Shown here: in pieces, positions 8,930 to 17,163 of the stretch
How positions within the stretch are numbered: position 1 is the stretch's first letter
How the letters are laid out: each line of letters opens with the position of its first letter
Assembly (NCBI GenBank): GCA_016719535.1
Contig: JADJYX010000001.1
Location: 744,001 to 808,000, forward strand
Reading direction: 5' to 3'
Source of the DNA: Rubrivivax sp.
GTDB lineage: Bacteria > Pseudomonadota > Gammaproteobacteria > Burkholderiales > Burkholderiaceae_C
DNA: 64,000 bases
Translations under genes and position numbers: made by a program
Notes under the pieces: generated by a model
What the model was told of the DNA's origin: nothing
Databases searched by the model: none
What the model saw: the letters and a program-made list of their open reading frames with translations, nothing else

Positions 8930-9856
8930 TCAGGCCCGGCGCGGCATGCGAAACGGCAGCATCGCCTGCACCAGCGGGCGGCGGAAGCGGTCCAGGTCCA
9001 GGCTCTCGTGCATCGCGCGCACCGGCTCGCCCAGCCACGAGGCGCCGACCAGCGAGCGCACATAGAACGGCCCGTCCTCCAGCACGCGGCGTGACTGCGC
9101 CGGCTGGCCGGCGTCCGAGACCGTGGCACGCGCCACGCCCCAGGCGCCGGCAGGCAGCGCGCAGCCGGGCGGGTGCTCGATGGCTTCCGACTCGCCGTGG
9201 CGGTCGAAGCGCAGCGCCAGTGCGGCGCTGCTGCCGTCGCGGCGCAGCGCGTCGTACATCACGGCGGCGCGGCCGCCGACCAGCGGCGCGCGCGACCAGT
9301 GCCAGCGCACGAAGCCGTCTTCCAGCGGCTCGTCGCCGCGGTTGCTGTCCAGGTAGCCGTGGCCGCGCCAGCGCAGCGCGGGCTGGTCGAACGCCACTTC
9401 GACCTCGGCGCGCGGGGCGATCGGCCACCAGCGGTGGCGGCCGCCGGCGTCGAGCGCATGCCATTGCGGCTGCCAGGCCGGCAGGTGCAGCCGGATCTCG
9501 CCGCGCACCCGGCGCGGCCAGGGCACGCTGACCTCGTCGATGCGGGCGTGCAGCGTGTCGCCCCGCCACTGCAGGCTGCTGGGCCCGACCTGCAGCCGGG
9601 CGGCGTCGCGCTGCAGTTGGCGGGCGCCGCGCTCGGTCATCGTCCACACCTTGCGGCCGCGCCGGTACAGCGACAGGTTGAAGGCGTTGTGGCCCTGCGG
9701 GTCGACGCCGCCATCGCCGCTGCGGCCGGCCCGGCGGCGGGCGTGCGCGTAATAGGGCGAGAAGACGCTGCCGACGAAGGCGATCAGCACCAGGCCGGAT
9801 TCACCGTCCTCGCTCAGCGCGTCGAGGTACCACCAGGCGTAGCCGTTGCGCGCCAC
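8930..9856 (-). CDS. crtC: Carotenoid 1,2-hydratase CrtC (hydroxyneurosporene synthase)
   Basis: This gene encodes about 308 residues. It opens with ARNGYAWWYLDALSEDG and IAFVGSVFSPYYAHAR, the conserved N-terminal signature of CrtC, and continues with YDALRRDGSSAALALRFD. CrtC adds water to the psi-end of neurosporene or lycopene. The GTG at 9856 is the first good start in frame and lies inside crtD (43-bp overlap). The frame stays open much further upstream, but that part is the shadow of crtD. The real start could be slightly upstream at a rarer codon, because the ribosome site before 9856 is weak. The crtD-crtC order fits the spheroidene pathway. Confidence 0.88.
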   Translation of the reverse strand: MARNGYAWWYLDALSEDGESGLVLIAFVGSVFSPYYAHARRRAGRSGDGGVDPQGHNAFNLSLYRRGRKVWTMTERGARQLQRDAARLQVGPSSLQWRGDTLHARIDEVSVPWPRRVRGEIRLHLPAWQPQWHALDAGGRHRWWPIAPRAEVEVAFDQPALRWRGHGYLDSNRGDEPLEDGFVRWHWSRAPLVGGRAAVMYDALRRDGSSAALALRFDRHGESEAIEHPPGCALPAGAWGVARATVSDAGQPAQSRRVLEDGPFYVRSLVGASWLGEPVRAMHESLDLDRFRRPLVQAMLPFRMPRRA

Positions 9857-11364
9857 CCGAAGGTCGAAGTCCGGCCAGCGAGCGCGGCCAGCACCGCCTG
9901 CGCCGCCAGCATCCCCGAGGTGGCCGCCATCGGCAGGCCCGGCCCCGGGTGCACGCTGCCCCCGGCCAGGTACAGCCCCGGCAGGCGGCTCGCCGAGCCC
10001 GGACGCTGGAACGAGGCCCGCCAGCCATGCGTGGCCCGGCCGTAGAGCGCGCCCCCCGTGCCCGGGTAGCGTGCCTGGAAGTCGGCCGGCGTCGTGCGCT
10101 GCGGCCCCTGCGGGCTCCACGCGATCTGCAGTCCGCAACGCGCCAGGTGGGCGAAGGTCGTCTTCTCGCATGCCTCGATCTCCTCGGGCGGCAGGCCGCG
10201 CTGGTCGGCGCTGGCGGGGGCGTTGACGAGCACGAAGACACGCTCGCCCGCCGCGTCCGGTGCGGGAGCACCGGCGCCACGGTCCTGCGTGCACAGGTAG
10301 ATGGTCGGCGCCGCCGGCAGCCGGCCGGCGCGCAGGTCGCGGAATTCGGCGCCGTAGTCGTCGCTGAAGAAGACGCCGTGGCGGTCGAGCGCGAAGCCGC
10401 GCGTGCGCGCCACGCCCGCCCAGGTGACGGCCGACAGCGACCGCTGTGCGGGCGACGTGGCGGGCACCGAGCGGCTGAGCTCGTCGCCCAGCAGGCCCTG
10501 CGCCAGCGCCGCGGTATCGCCGTTGTAGATCACGGCGTCGGCCTCCAGCCGTTCGCCACCCACCAGCTTGACGCCGCGCACGCGGCCGCCGGCCACCAGC
10601 AGCCTGGCCACCGGCGCGCTGCAGCGCAGTTCGGCGCCGCGCGCGCGGGCGATGCCGGCCAGCGCCTGCGCCACCCGGTGCATGCCGCCGTCCACGCTCC
10701 ACACGCCCAGGCGCTCGGTGTGCGCCACCAGCATCAGCGTCGCCGGCGCCTCGAAGGGCGACGATCCGCAGTAGGTGGCATAACGCCCGAACAGCTGCTG
10801 CAGGCGGGGGTGCTCGAGCCAGCGCTGCTGCTCGTCCCACAGCCTGGCGAAGGGGGCGATCTGCGCCAGCCCGGGCAGGCCACGCAGCCCGGCGCGGGCC
10901 AGCAGCGTCCACGGCATCGGACGGCTGGCGCGCATGTAGGTCGGTTCCAGCGCATCGTGGATGCGGCGCGCGCGCTCGGCATAGCCGCGGTAGCCCGCGG
11001 CCGCCGTCGCACCGGCGAAGGCACCGATGGCATCCACCGCGGCCTCCAGGTCGGCCGGCAGGTCGAGCGTGGCACCGTCGGCCCAGGCGTGGCGGGCCAG
11101 CAGCGGCAGCGGACGCAGCGGCAGCAACGCGGCCAGCGACTCGCCGCAGGCGTCGAACACCGCCTCGAACAGCGGCCGCAGCGTGAACACCGTGGGCCCG
11201 ACGTCGATGGCCTGGCGGTCGACCTCGGCCTGCCGCAGCTTGCCGCCGAGGCTGGCGGCGCGCTCGAGCAGCGTCACCCGCACGCCCTGGTGCGACAGCA
11301 GCGCGGCCGCCACCAGACCGCCGACGCCACCGCCGACCACGATCACGCGCGGGGTCGGCGTCAT
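9814..11364 (-). CDS. crtD: Carotenoid 3,4-desaturase CrtD (methoxyneurosporene dehydrogenase)
   Basis: This 516-residue FAD protein has an N-terminal dinucleotide motif VIVVGGGVGGLVAAALL and the C-terminal signature GLYLAGGSVHPGPGLPMA. It resembles CrtI but carries CrtD-type features such as the DVGPTVFTLRPLFEAVF segment near residue 55. It introduces the 3,4 double bond into hydroxylated or methoxylated carotenoids. It is divergent from crtE across a 144-bp regulatory region and overlaps crtC downstream. Together crtC, crtD and crtF imply spheroidene or a hydroxylated spirilloxanthin-type product. crtA, the oxygenase making spheroidenone, is not in this window. Confidence 0.92.
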   Translation of the reverse strand: MTPTPRVIVVGGGVGGLVAAALLSHQGVRVTLLERAASLGGKLRQAEVDRQAIDVGPTVFTLRPLFEAVFDACGESLAALLPLRPLPLLARHAWADGATLDLPADLEAAVDAIGAFAGATAAAGYRGYAERARRIHDALEPTYMRASRPMPWTLLARAGLRGLPGLAQIAPFARLWDEQQRWLEHPRLQQLFGRYATYCGSSPFEAPATLMLVAHTERLGVWSVDGGMHRVAQALAGIARARGAELRCSAPVARLLVAGGRVRGVKLVGGERLEADAVIYNGDTAALAQGLLGDELSRSVPATSPAQRSLSAVTWAGVARTRGFALDRHGVFFSDDYGAEFRDLRAGRLPAAPTIYLCTQDRGAGAPAPDAAGERVFVLVNAPASADQRGLPPEEIEACEKTTFAHLARCGLQIAWSPQGPQRTTPADFQARYPGTGGALYGRATHGWRASFQRPGSASRLPGLYLAGGSVHPGPGLPMAATSGMLAAQAVLAALAGRTSTFGWRATATPGGTSTR

Positions 11365-11387
11365 CGAAGGTCCGGCGCCACTGCCGA

Positions 11388-11416
11388 TTGACGGAGTTCC
11401 TGCATGTGTCTATTCT
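11388..11416 (+). promoter_or_regulatory. Sigma70-like promoter of crtEF
   Basis: TTGACG (11388-11393), a 17-bp spacer and TATTCT (11411-11416) form a good housekeeping promoter pointing at crtE. A TGT-N13-ACA element (11407-11425) overlaps the -10 box; it is one base longer than the PpsR consensus. Confidence 0.6.
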
Positions 11417-11432
11417 GGACTGACACTTGCAA

Positions 11433-11450
11433 CGTCACACAAGCGTGACA
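11433..11450 (+). promoter_or_regulatory. Near-consensus PpsR half-matched site before crtE
   Basis: CGT-N12-ACA with CGTC and TGACA arms matches the PpsR consensus except for the first base. It lies downstream of the crtE -10 box and about 60 bp before the start codon, so binding could act as a roadblock together with the element at 11407-11425. Its assignment is tentative. Confidence 0.4.
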
Positions 11451-11508
11451 ACACGTCTGACATCGGGTGCCGCCGGCGCCGGATGCGGCGGGTCGACTGG
11501 AGGTTCCC

Positions 11509-12390
11509 ATGGACATCGTGGCTCGCATCGACCACGCGCTGCAGGCGGCGCTGACCGCGCACACCGCGGCCGACGGCCCGCCCCGCCTGGCGGCGGCCAT
11601 CCGGCATGCCGTCTTTCCCGGCGGTGCGCGCATCCGCCCGCGCCTGTGCGTGGCGGTGGCCGCGGCCTGCGGCGACGACCAGCCCGCGCTCACCGATGCC
11701 GCCGCCTCGGCGATCGAGTTGCTGCACTGCGCGTCGCTGGTGCACGACGACCTGCCCTGCTTCGACGACGCGGCGACGCGCCGTGGCCAGGCCTCGGTGC
11801 ATGCGGCCTACGGCGAGCGGCTGGCGGTGCTGGGCGGTGATGCGCTGATCGTGATGGCCTTCCAGCTGCTGGCCGAGGCCGCCGCGGTGGCGCCGCTGCG
11901 GGCGGCGACGCTCATCGGCACGCTGGCGCGGGGCGTCGGCGCGCCCTACGGCATCGTGGCCGGGCAGGCCTGGGAATGCGAGACGCAGGTCGCGCTGCGC
12001 GACTACCAGCGCGCCAAGACCGGCGCGCTGTTCGCCGCCGCCACGCTGGCCGGCGCCGAGGCCGCCGGCGCACCGTCCGCACCCTGGCGCGCCCTCGGCG
12101 AGTGCCTGGGCGAGGCCTACCAGGTGGCGGACGACATCCGCGACGTGGTCGCCGACCCGGCCGCTTTGGGCAAGCCGGTCGGCCGCGACCTGGCGCTGGG
12201 CCGGCCGAGCTGGGTCAGCGACTGGGGCCTGGCCGCGTCGGTGAGGCGTTTCCAGGATCTGGTCGAGCGCGCGGTCGAGGCCATTCCGCCCTGCCGCGGG
12301 CAGGCGGCGCTGCAGGCGCTGGTGCGGCTGGAATCCGAACGCCTGGTGCCGCAGGCCCTGTGCCAGGACCTCATCCGCGAGGCGGCGTGA
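11509..12390 (+). CDS. crtE: Geranylgeranyl diphosphate synthase CrtE
   Basis: This 293-residue trans-isoprenyl diphosphate synthase has the first Asp-rich motif HDDLPCFDDA near residue 80 and the second motif DDIRD near residue 208. It makes C20 geranylgeranyl diphosphate for carotenoids and for the bacteriochlorophyll tail. The start at ATG 11509 has a GGAGG ribosome site 7 bases upstream; an earlier in-frame GTG at 11467 lies in the operator region and is less likely. crtF follows after 13 bp. Confidence 0.93.
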   Translation: MDIVARIDHALQAALTAHTAADGPPRLAAAIRHAVFPGGARIRPRLCVAVAAACGDDQPALTDAAASAIELLHCASLVHDDLPCFDDAATRRGQASVHAAYGERLAVLGGDALIVMAFQLLAEAAAVAPLRAATLIGTLARGVGAPYGIVAGQAWECETQVALRDYQRAKTGALFAAATLAGAEAAGAPSAPWRALGECLGEAYQVADDIRDVVADPAALGKPVGRDLALGRPSWVSDWGLAASVRRFQDLVERAVEAIPPCRGQAALQALVRLESERLVPQALCQDLIREAA

Positions 12391-12403
12391 CGCGCGGCTG
12401 CCG

Positions 12404-13579
12404 GTGGTGACGAGCCTGCGACCCGTCGTGGCCGAATCGCCGCCGCCCGCGGCGCTGGCGTGGTCCGACCGCTGGCGCGAAGTGCGCAACCGGCTGCTGG
12501 CCAGTGCGCGCTTCCGGCGCTGGGCAGCGGCCTTTCCGCTGACGCGGCCGGTGGCGCGTGCGCGCGCCCGCGAGGTCTTCGACCTCGTCGCCGGCTTCGT
12601 CTATTCGCAGGTGCTGGCGGCGGCGCTGCAGCTGCGGCTGCTCGACCGCCTGGCCGGCGGCCCGGCCGACGGTGCCAGCCTGGCGCGCGCCATGGCCCTG
12701 CCCGAGCCGGCGGCCGAACGCCTGCTGTCGGCCTGTGCCGCGCTCGGGCTGGCCGAGGCGCGCAGCGGCGGCCGCTGGGGCCTGGGGCCGCGCGGCGCGG
12801 CGCTGATCGGCGAGCCGGGCCTGGCGGCGCTGGTGGCCCACCATGCCGCGCTCTACCGCGACCTGGCCGACCCGGTGGCGCTGCTGCGCCACGGCGGCGC
12901 CACCCAGCTGGCTGCCTACTGGCCGTACGCCGAGACCGGCGCGGCGGGCGGCGACCCGTCGCGCCTGGCCGACGCCGAGGTGGCGCGCTACAGCGAGCTG
13001 ATGACCGCTTCGCAGCCGATGGTCGCCGAGCAGGTGCTCGACGCCGTGCGCCTGCAGGGCCAGCGCTGCCTGCTCGATGTCGGTGGCGGCGAGGGCGCCT
13101 TCGTGCAGGCGGTGGCGGCACGCGTGCCGGCGCTGGACCTGATGCTGTTCGAACTGCCCGCCGTCGCGGCGCGTGCCCGCGACCGCCTGGCCGGGCTGGG
13201 CCTGGCGCGCGTGCGCGTGCACGGCGGCGACTTCCTGCGCCAGCCGTTGCCGCGCGGCGCCGACGTGATCAGCCTGGTGCGCATCGTGCACGACCACGAT
13301 GACGAGGCCGTGGCGGCGCTGCTGCGTGCCGTGCACGCCGCGCTGCCGGCTGGCGGCCGCCTGCTGCTGGCCGAGCCGATGGCCGGCACCCCCGGCGCCA
13401 CCGCGATGGGCGACGCCTATTTCGGCATCTACCTGCTGGCCATGCGCAGCGGCCGTCCGCGCACGCCCCAGCGGCTGACGGCCCTGCTTCAGGGGGCGGG
13501 TTTTCAGGGCGTGCGGCGCCTGCCCACCCGCCAACCGCTGCTGGCGGGGGTGATCGAAGCGCGTGTCAAGTTGACCTGA
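12404..13579 (+). CDS. crtF: Hydroxyneurosporene O-methyltransferase CrtF
   Basis: This 391-residue SAM-dependent O-methyltransferase has the motif LLDVGGGEGAFVQAV near residue 225 and ends with a segment typical of the plant/CrtF methyltransferase family. It methylates the C1 hydroxyl made by CrtC. Start is GTG at 12404 or 12407 (two GTGs in a row), just after crtE, implying one transcript. Its stop codon at 13577-13579 lies inside the PpsR operator of the following bchC promoter. Confidence 0.92.
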   Translation: MVTSLRPVVAESPPPAALAWSDRWREVRNRLLASARFRRWAAAFPLTRPVARARAREVFDLVAGFVYSQVLAAALQLRLLDRLAGGPADGASLARAMALPEPAAERLLSACAALGLAEARSGGRWGLGPRGAALIGEPGLAALVAHHAALYRDLADPVALLRHGGATQLAAYWPYAETGAAGGDPSRLADAEVARYSELMTASQPMVAEQVLDAVRLQGQRCLLDVGGGEGAFVQAVAARVPALDLMLFELPAVAARARDRLAGLGLARVRVHGGDFLRQPLPRGADVISLVRIVHDHDDEAVAALLRAVHAALPAGGRLLLAEPMAGTPGATAMGDAYFGIYLLAMRSGRPRTPQRLTALLQGAGFQGVRRLPTRQPLLAGVIEARVKLT

Positions 13580-13581
13580 CA
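13564..13581 (+). promoter_or_regulatory. PpsR operator TGT-N12-ACA upstream of bchC
   Basis: TGTCAAGTTGACCTGACA is a perfect TGT-N12-ACA site and overlaps the last codons of crtF. Two further TTGACA half-sites follow, with ACA at 13611-13613 and 13637-13639, each preceded at 12 bp by a degenerate half (CGT or AGT). This clustering suits cooperative PpsR binding across the bchC promoter. Confidence 0.8.
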
Positions 13582-13607
13582 TTGCCGGGATCAAGCGTAA
13601 ATACAAC

Positions 13608-13635
13608 TTGACAGCTAATCAAGTAAGCGTAGATT
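13608..13635 (+). promoter_or_regulatory. Sigma70-like promoter of the bchCXYZ-puf superoperon
   Basis: TTGACA (13608-13613), a 16-bp spacer and TAGATT (13630-13635) predict a start about 20 bp before bchC. The TTGACA and the following GATTGACA are also PpsR-type half-sites, so repressor and polymerase would compete directly. Confidence 0.65.
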
Positions 13636-13659
13636 GACATCCAAGAGGAGATCGAACCG

Positions 13660-14613
13660 ATGGATACCCTGGCCGTGGTGCTGCAGCAGCCCGAAATGCT
13701 GGCCGTGACCCGGCTCGGGCTGAGCGCGCCCGGTGAGGCCGACGTCGTCGTCGACGTCACCTTCAGCGGCATCAGCACCGGCACCGAGAAGCTGCTGTGG
13801 AGCGGGCGCATGCCGCCCTTCCCCGGCATGGGCTACCCGCTGGTGCCGGGCTACGAATCGGTGGGCCGCGTGGTGCAGGCCGGCACGGCATCGGGCCTGC
13901 ACGAGGGTGACCAGGTCTTCGTGCCCGGTGCCAACTGCTTCGGCCCGGTGCGCGGCCTCTTCGGCGGTGCGGCGCGTCGCTTGGTGGTGCCCGGTCGGCG
14001 CGTGGTCACGGTGGCCGAGAGCCTGGGCGAACGTGCGGTGCTGCTGGCGCTGGCGGCCACCGCCTACCACGCGGTCTCGGGCGGCGGGCGGCGGGCGCAG
14101 ATCGTGCCGCCCGACCTCATCGTCGGCCATGGCGTGCTCGGCCGCCTGATGGCGCGGCTGAATGTCGCCGCCGGCCAGAAGAACACCGTGGTCTGGGAAA
14201 TGAACCCCGATCGTGCCCAGGGCGCCGAGGGCTACACCGTGTTGCACCCCGACGACGACCCGCGGCGCGACTACCACGCCATCTACGACGCCAGCGGCGA
14301 CGCCGGCATCCTGGACAGCCTGATCGCCCGCCTGGCACCCGGCGGCGAGATCGTGCTCGCCGGCTTCTATGCCGACCGGCTGTCGTTCTCGTTCCCGATG
14401 GCCTTCATGCGCGAAGCGCAGATCCGTGCCGCCGCCGAATGGCAGCGGCCCGACCTGCTGGCCGTCAAGACACTGGTGGAAGAGGGTGTGCTGTCGCTCG
14501 ACGGCCTGATCACCCACCACGAAGAGGCGGCGCAAGCCGACCACGCCTACCGCACCGCCTTCGGCGATGCGGCCTGCCTGAAGATGGTGCTCGACTGGAG
14601 ACACGCCGCATGA
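13660..14613 (+). CDS. bchC: Bacteriochlorophyllide a dehydrogenase BchC
   Basis: This 317-residue MDR-type dehydrogenase has an N-terminal SGISTGTEKLLWSGRMPPFPG segment, cut short here at SGISTGTEKLLW for identification, which is diagnostic of BchC, and a central cofactor-binding segment. It oxidises the 3-hydroxyethyl group of bacteriochlorophyllide to the 3-acetyl group. An AGAGGAG ribosome site lies 10 bases before the ATG at 13660. The stop overlaps the bchX start (ATGA at 14610). This is the first gene of the superoperon reaching to pufC. Confidence 0.94.
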   Translation: MDTLAVVLQQPEMLAVTRLGLSAPGEADVVVDVTFSGISTGTEKLLWSGRMPPFPGMGYPLVPGYESVGRVVQAGTASGLHEGDQVFVPGANCFGPVRGLFGGAARRLVVPGRRVVTVAESLGERAVLLALAATAYHAVSGGGRRAQIVPPDLIVGHGVLGRLMARLNVAAGQKNTVVWEMNPDRAQGAEGYTVLHPDDDPRRDYHAIYDASGDAGILDSLIARLAPGGEIVLAGFYADRLSFSFPMAFMREAQIRAAAEWQRPDLLAVKTLVEEGVLSLDGLITHHEEAAQADHAYRTAFGDAACLKMVLDWRHAA

Positions 14614-15626
14614 GCCCTCCGACCGGACAGACGACCGCGATGCCGGTCCAGTTCATGAAAGCGCAGTTGCGGGCCGAGGCCGCGGTCGAGCCCGATCCCG
14701 TGCCCACCGGCGAGGTCAGGAAGGACACGCAGATCATCGCGATCTACGGCAAGGGCGGCATCGGCAAGAGCTTCACGCTGGCCAACCTGAGCTACATGAT
14801 GGCGCAGCAGGGCAAGAAGGTGCTGCTGATCGGCTGCGACCCGAAGAGCGACACCACCAGCCTGCTGTTCGGCGGCAAGGCCTGCCCGACCATCATCGAG
14901 ACCAGCAGCAAGAAGAAGCTGGCCGGCGACGCGGTGAGCATCGGCGACGTCTGCTTCAAGCGCGACGGTGTCTTCGCGATGGAACTCGGCGGCCCCGAGG
15001 TCGGCCGCGGCTGCGGCGGGCGCGGGATCATCCACGGCTTCGAGACGCTGGAGAAGCTCGGCTTCCACGACTGGGGCTTCGACTACGTGCTGCTCGACTT
15101 CCTGGGCGACGTGGTCTGCGGCGGCTTCGGCCTGCCGATCGCGCGCGACATGTGCCAGAAGGTCATCGTCGTCGGCAGCAACGACCTGCAGAGCCTGTAC
15201 GTGGCCAACAACGTCTGCAGCGCGGTCGAATATTTCCGCAAGCTCGGCGGCAACGTCGGCGTCGCCGGCATGGTGATCAACAAGGACGACGGCACTGGCG
15301 AGGCGCAGGCCTTTGCCGCCAATGCCGGCATCCCGGTGCTGGCCGCGATCCCGGCGCACGAGGACATCCGCCGCAAGAGCGCCAGCTACGAAATCATCGG
15401 CCGCCCCGGCACGCAGTGGGCGCCGCTGTTCGAGGAACTGGCCACCAACGTGGCCGAGGCGCCGCCGGTGCGGCCGCGCCCGCAGACGCAGGACCAGCTG
15501 CTGGGCCTGTTCTCGGCCGATGTCACCGGGCGCGACTTCAAGATGGAGCCGGCGACGCTGTTCGACATGGTCGGCAAGAGCGAGGTGGTCAAGCCTTCGC
15601 TCGAAGTCATCTACGACGCCGCCTGA
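14610..15626 (+). CDS. bchX: Chlorophyllide reductase iron protein BchX
   Basis: This 338-residue nitrogenase-iron-protein homolog has the P-loop IYGKGGIGKSFT near residue 45. The two 4Fe-4S cysteines lie in GRGCGGRGI and GDVVCGGFG. It passes ATP-driven electrons to BchYZ for reduction of chlorophyllide ring B. I chose ATG 14610, which overlaps the bchC stop; the frame is open upstream but reads through bchC. The N-terminal extension of about 35 residues before the P-loop region is usual for BchX. Confidence 0.95.
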   Translation: MSPPTGQTTAMPVQFMKAQLRAEAAVEPDPVPTGEVRKDTQIIAIYGKGGIGKSFTLANLSYMMAQQGKKVLLIGCDPKSDTTSLLFGGKACPTIIETSSKKKLAGDAVSIGDVCFKRDGVFAMELGGPEVGRGCGGRGIIHGFETLEKLGFHDWGFDYVLLDFLGDVVCGGFGLPIARDMCQKVIVVGSNDLQSLYVANNVCSAVEYFRKLGGNVGVAGMVINKDDGTGEAQAFAANAGIPVLAAIPAHEDIRRKSASYEIIGRPGTQWAPLFEELATNVAEAPPVRPRPQTQDQLLGLFSADVTGRDFKMEPATLFDMVGKSEVVKPSLEVIYDAA

Positions 15627-15636
15627 AGGTTCTGCA

Positions 15637-17163
15637 GTGGACGCGCGCACGATTCCCATCACCCCCGCGACACCCTCGGTGCGCGAGGACGGCCACGGCT
15701 GCCACGCCGGCGCCGACGCCATGCAGGCTGCCGCGCAGGCAGCCGGCAAGCGCGAGGTGCTGGCGCAATATGCGGCCGACTACCCCAAGGGTCCGCACGA
15801 CCAGCCGCAGAGCATGTGCCCGGCCTTCGGCTCGCTGCGCGTGGGGCTGCGCATGCGCCGCACGTCCACCATCCTGTCGGGGTCCGCCTGCTGCGTCTAC
15901 GGCCTGAGCTTCACCTCGCACTTCTACGGCGCGCGCCGCAGCGTGGGCTACGTGCCCTTCAACAGCGAGACGCTGGTCACCGGCAAGCTGTTCGAGGACA
16001 TCCGCGACGCCGTCTACCGGCAGGCCGACCCGGCCCAGCTCGACGCCATCGTCATCATCAACCTGTGCGTGCCCACGGCCAGCGGCGTGCCGCTGCAGCT
16101 GCTGCCGCAACAGATCAACGGCGTGCGCATCATCGGCATCGACGTGCCCGGCTTCGGCGTGCCCACGCATGCCGAGGCCAAGGACGTGCTGGCCGGCGCC
16201 ATGCTGAAGTACGCGCGCACCGAGGCCATGGCCGGCCCGGTGGCGGCGCCGCGTGGTGGTGTGGCCGACAAGCCCACGGTCACGCTGCTGGGCGAGGTCT
16301 TCCCGGCCGACCCGATGGTCATCGGCGCGCTGCTCGAGCCGCTGGGCCTGGCCGCCGGCCCGGTGGTGCCCACGCGCGAATGGCGCGAGCTCTATGCCGC
16401 GCTCGACGGCAGCGTGGTCGCCGCGCTGCACCCGTTCTATACCGCCAGCGTGCGTGAATTCGAGGCCGCCGGCCGGCCCATCGTCGGCTCGGCCCCGGTC
16501 GGCCACGACGGCACCGAGGCCTGGCTGCAGGCCATCGGCAGCGCCGCCAACGTGGCGCAGGCGCAGATCGACGCCGCCAAGAACAAGTTCCTGCCCGCCA
16601 TCCGCGGTGCGCTGGCCGCCAGGCCGGTGAAGGGCCGCATCACGCTGTCGGGCTACGAAGGCTCCGAACTGCTGGTCGGCCGCCTGCTGGTGGAAAGTGG
16701 TGCCGACCTGCGCTACGTCGGCACCGCCTGCCCGCGCACGCCCTGGAGCGACGCCGACCGCCAGTGGCTGCAAGCGCGCGGCGTGCACGTGCAATACCGC
16801 GCCAGCCTCGAGCAGGACCTGGCCGCGTTCCACGAATTCAAGCCCGACCTCGCGATCGGCACCACGCCCGTGGTGCAGGCGGCCAAGGAAGCACGCACGC
16901 CGTCGCTGTATTTCACCAACCTGATCTCCGCCCGCCCGCTGATGGGCCCGGCCGGAGCCGGTGCGCTGGCGCAGGTGGTCAACGCGGCGATCGGCAATAA
17001 GGCGCGCTTCGACGCGATGAGCGACTTCTTCGGCGATGCCGGCCAGGGCGACAAGGCCGGCGTCTGGCAGGACACGCCCGCCGAGCACCCGGCCTTCCGC
17101 GCCGAGCAGAAGCGCCTGGCCGAGAAGCGCGCGAAGAAGCGCAAGGCCGAGGAAATGGTATGA
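15637..17163 (+). CDS. bchY: Chlorophyllide reductase subunit BchY
   Basis: This 508-residue nitrogenase MoFe-like subunit starts at GTG 15637 after a GAAGG ribosome site. Cysteines in QSMCPAFGSL, SGSACCVYGL and INLCVPTASG fit cluster ligands and neighbouring residues of BchY. With BchZ it forms the catalytic heterotetramer that reduces the C7=C8 bond. The last 20 residues are a Lys/Glu/Arg-rich helix. The gene overlaps bchZ by 4 bp (ATGA at 17160), implying coupled translation. Confidence 0.94.
   Translation: MDARTIPITPATPSVREDGHGCHAGADAMQAAAQAAGKREVLAQYAADYPKGPHDQPQSMCPAFGSLRVGLRMRRTSTILSGSACCVYGLSFTSHFYGARRSVGYVPFNSETLVTGKLFEDIRDAVYRQADPAQLDAIVIINLCVPTASGVPLQLLPQQINGVRIIGIDVPGFGVPTHAEAKDVLAGAMLKYARTEAMAGPVAAPRGGVADKPTVTLLGEVFPADPMVIGALLEPLGLAAGPVVPTREWRELYAALDGSVVAALHPFYTASVREFEAAGRPIVGSAPVGHDGTEAWLQAIGSAANVAQAQIDAAKNKFLPAIRGALAARPVKGRITLSGYEGSELLVGRLLVESGADLRYVGTACPRTPWSDADRQWLQARGVHVQYRASLEQDLAAFHEFKPDLAIGTTPVVQAAKEARTPSLYFTNLISARPLMGPAGAGALAQVVNAAIGNKARFDAMSDFFGDAGQGDKAGVWQDTPAEHPAFRAEQKRLAEKRAKKRKAEEMV

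Noticed and set aside
9857..10912. Long upstream extension of the crtC frame
   Set aside because: It is an alternate-frame reading of crtD. CrtC homology begins only near 9870.
13608..13622. FNR-like box TTGAC-N5-ATCAA before bchC
   Set aside because: The spacer is one base too long and the left half deviates. The TTGACA is better explained as a -35 box and PpsR half-site.
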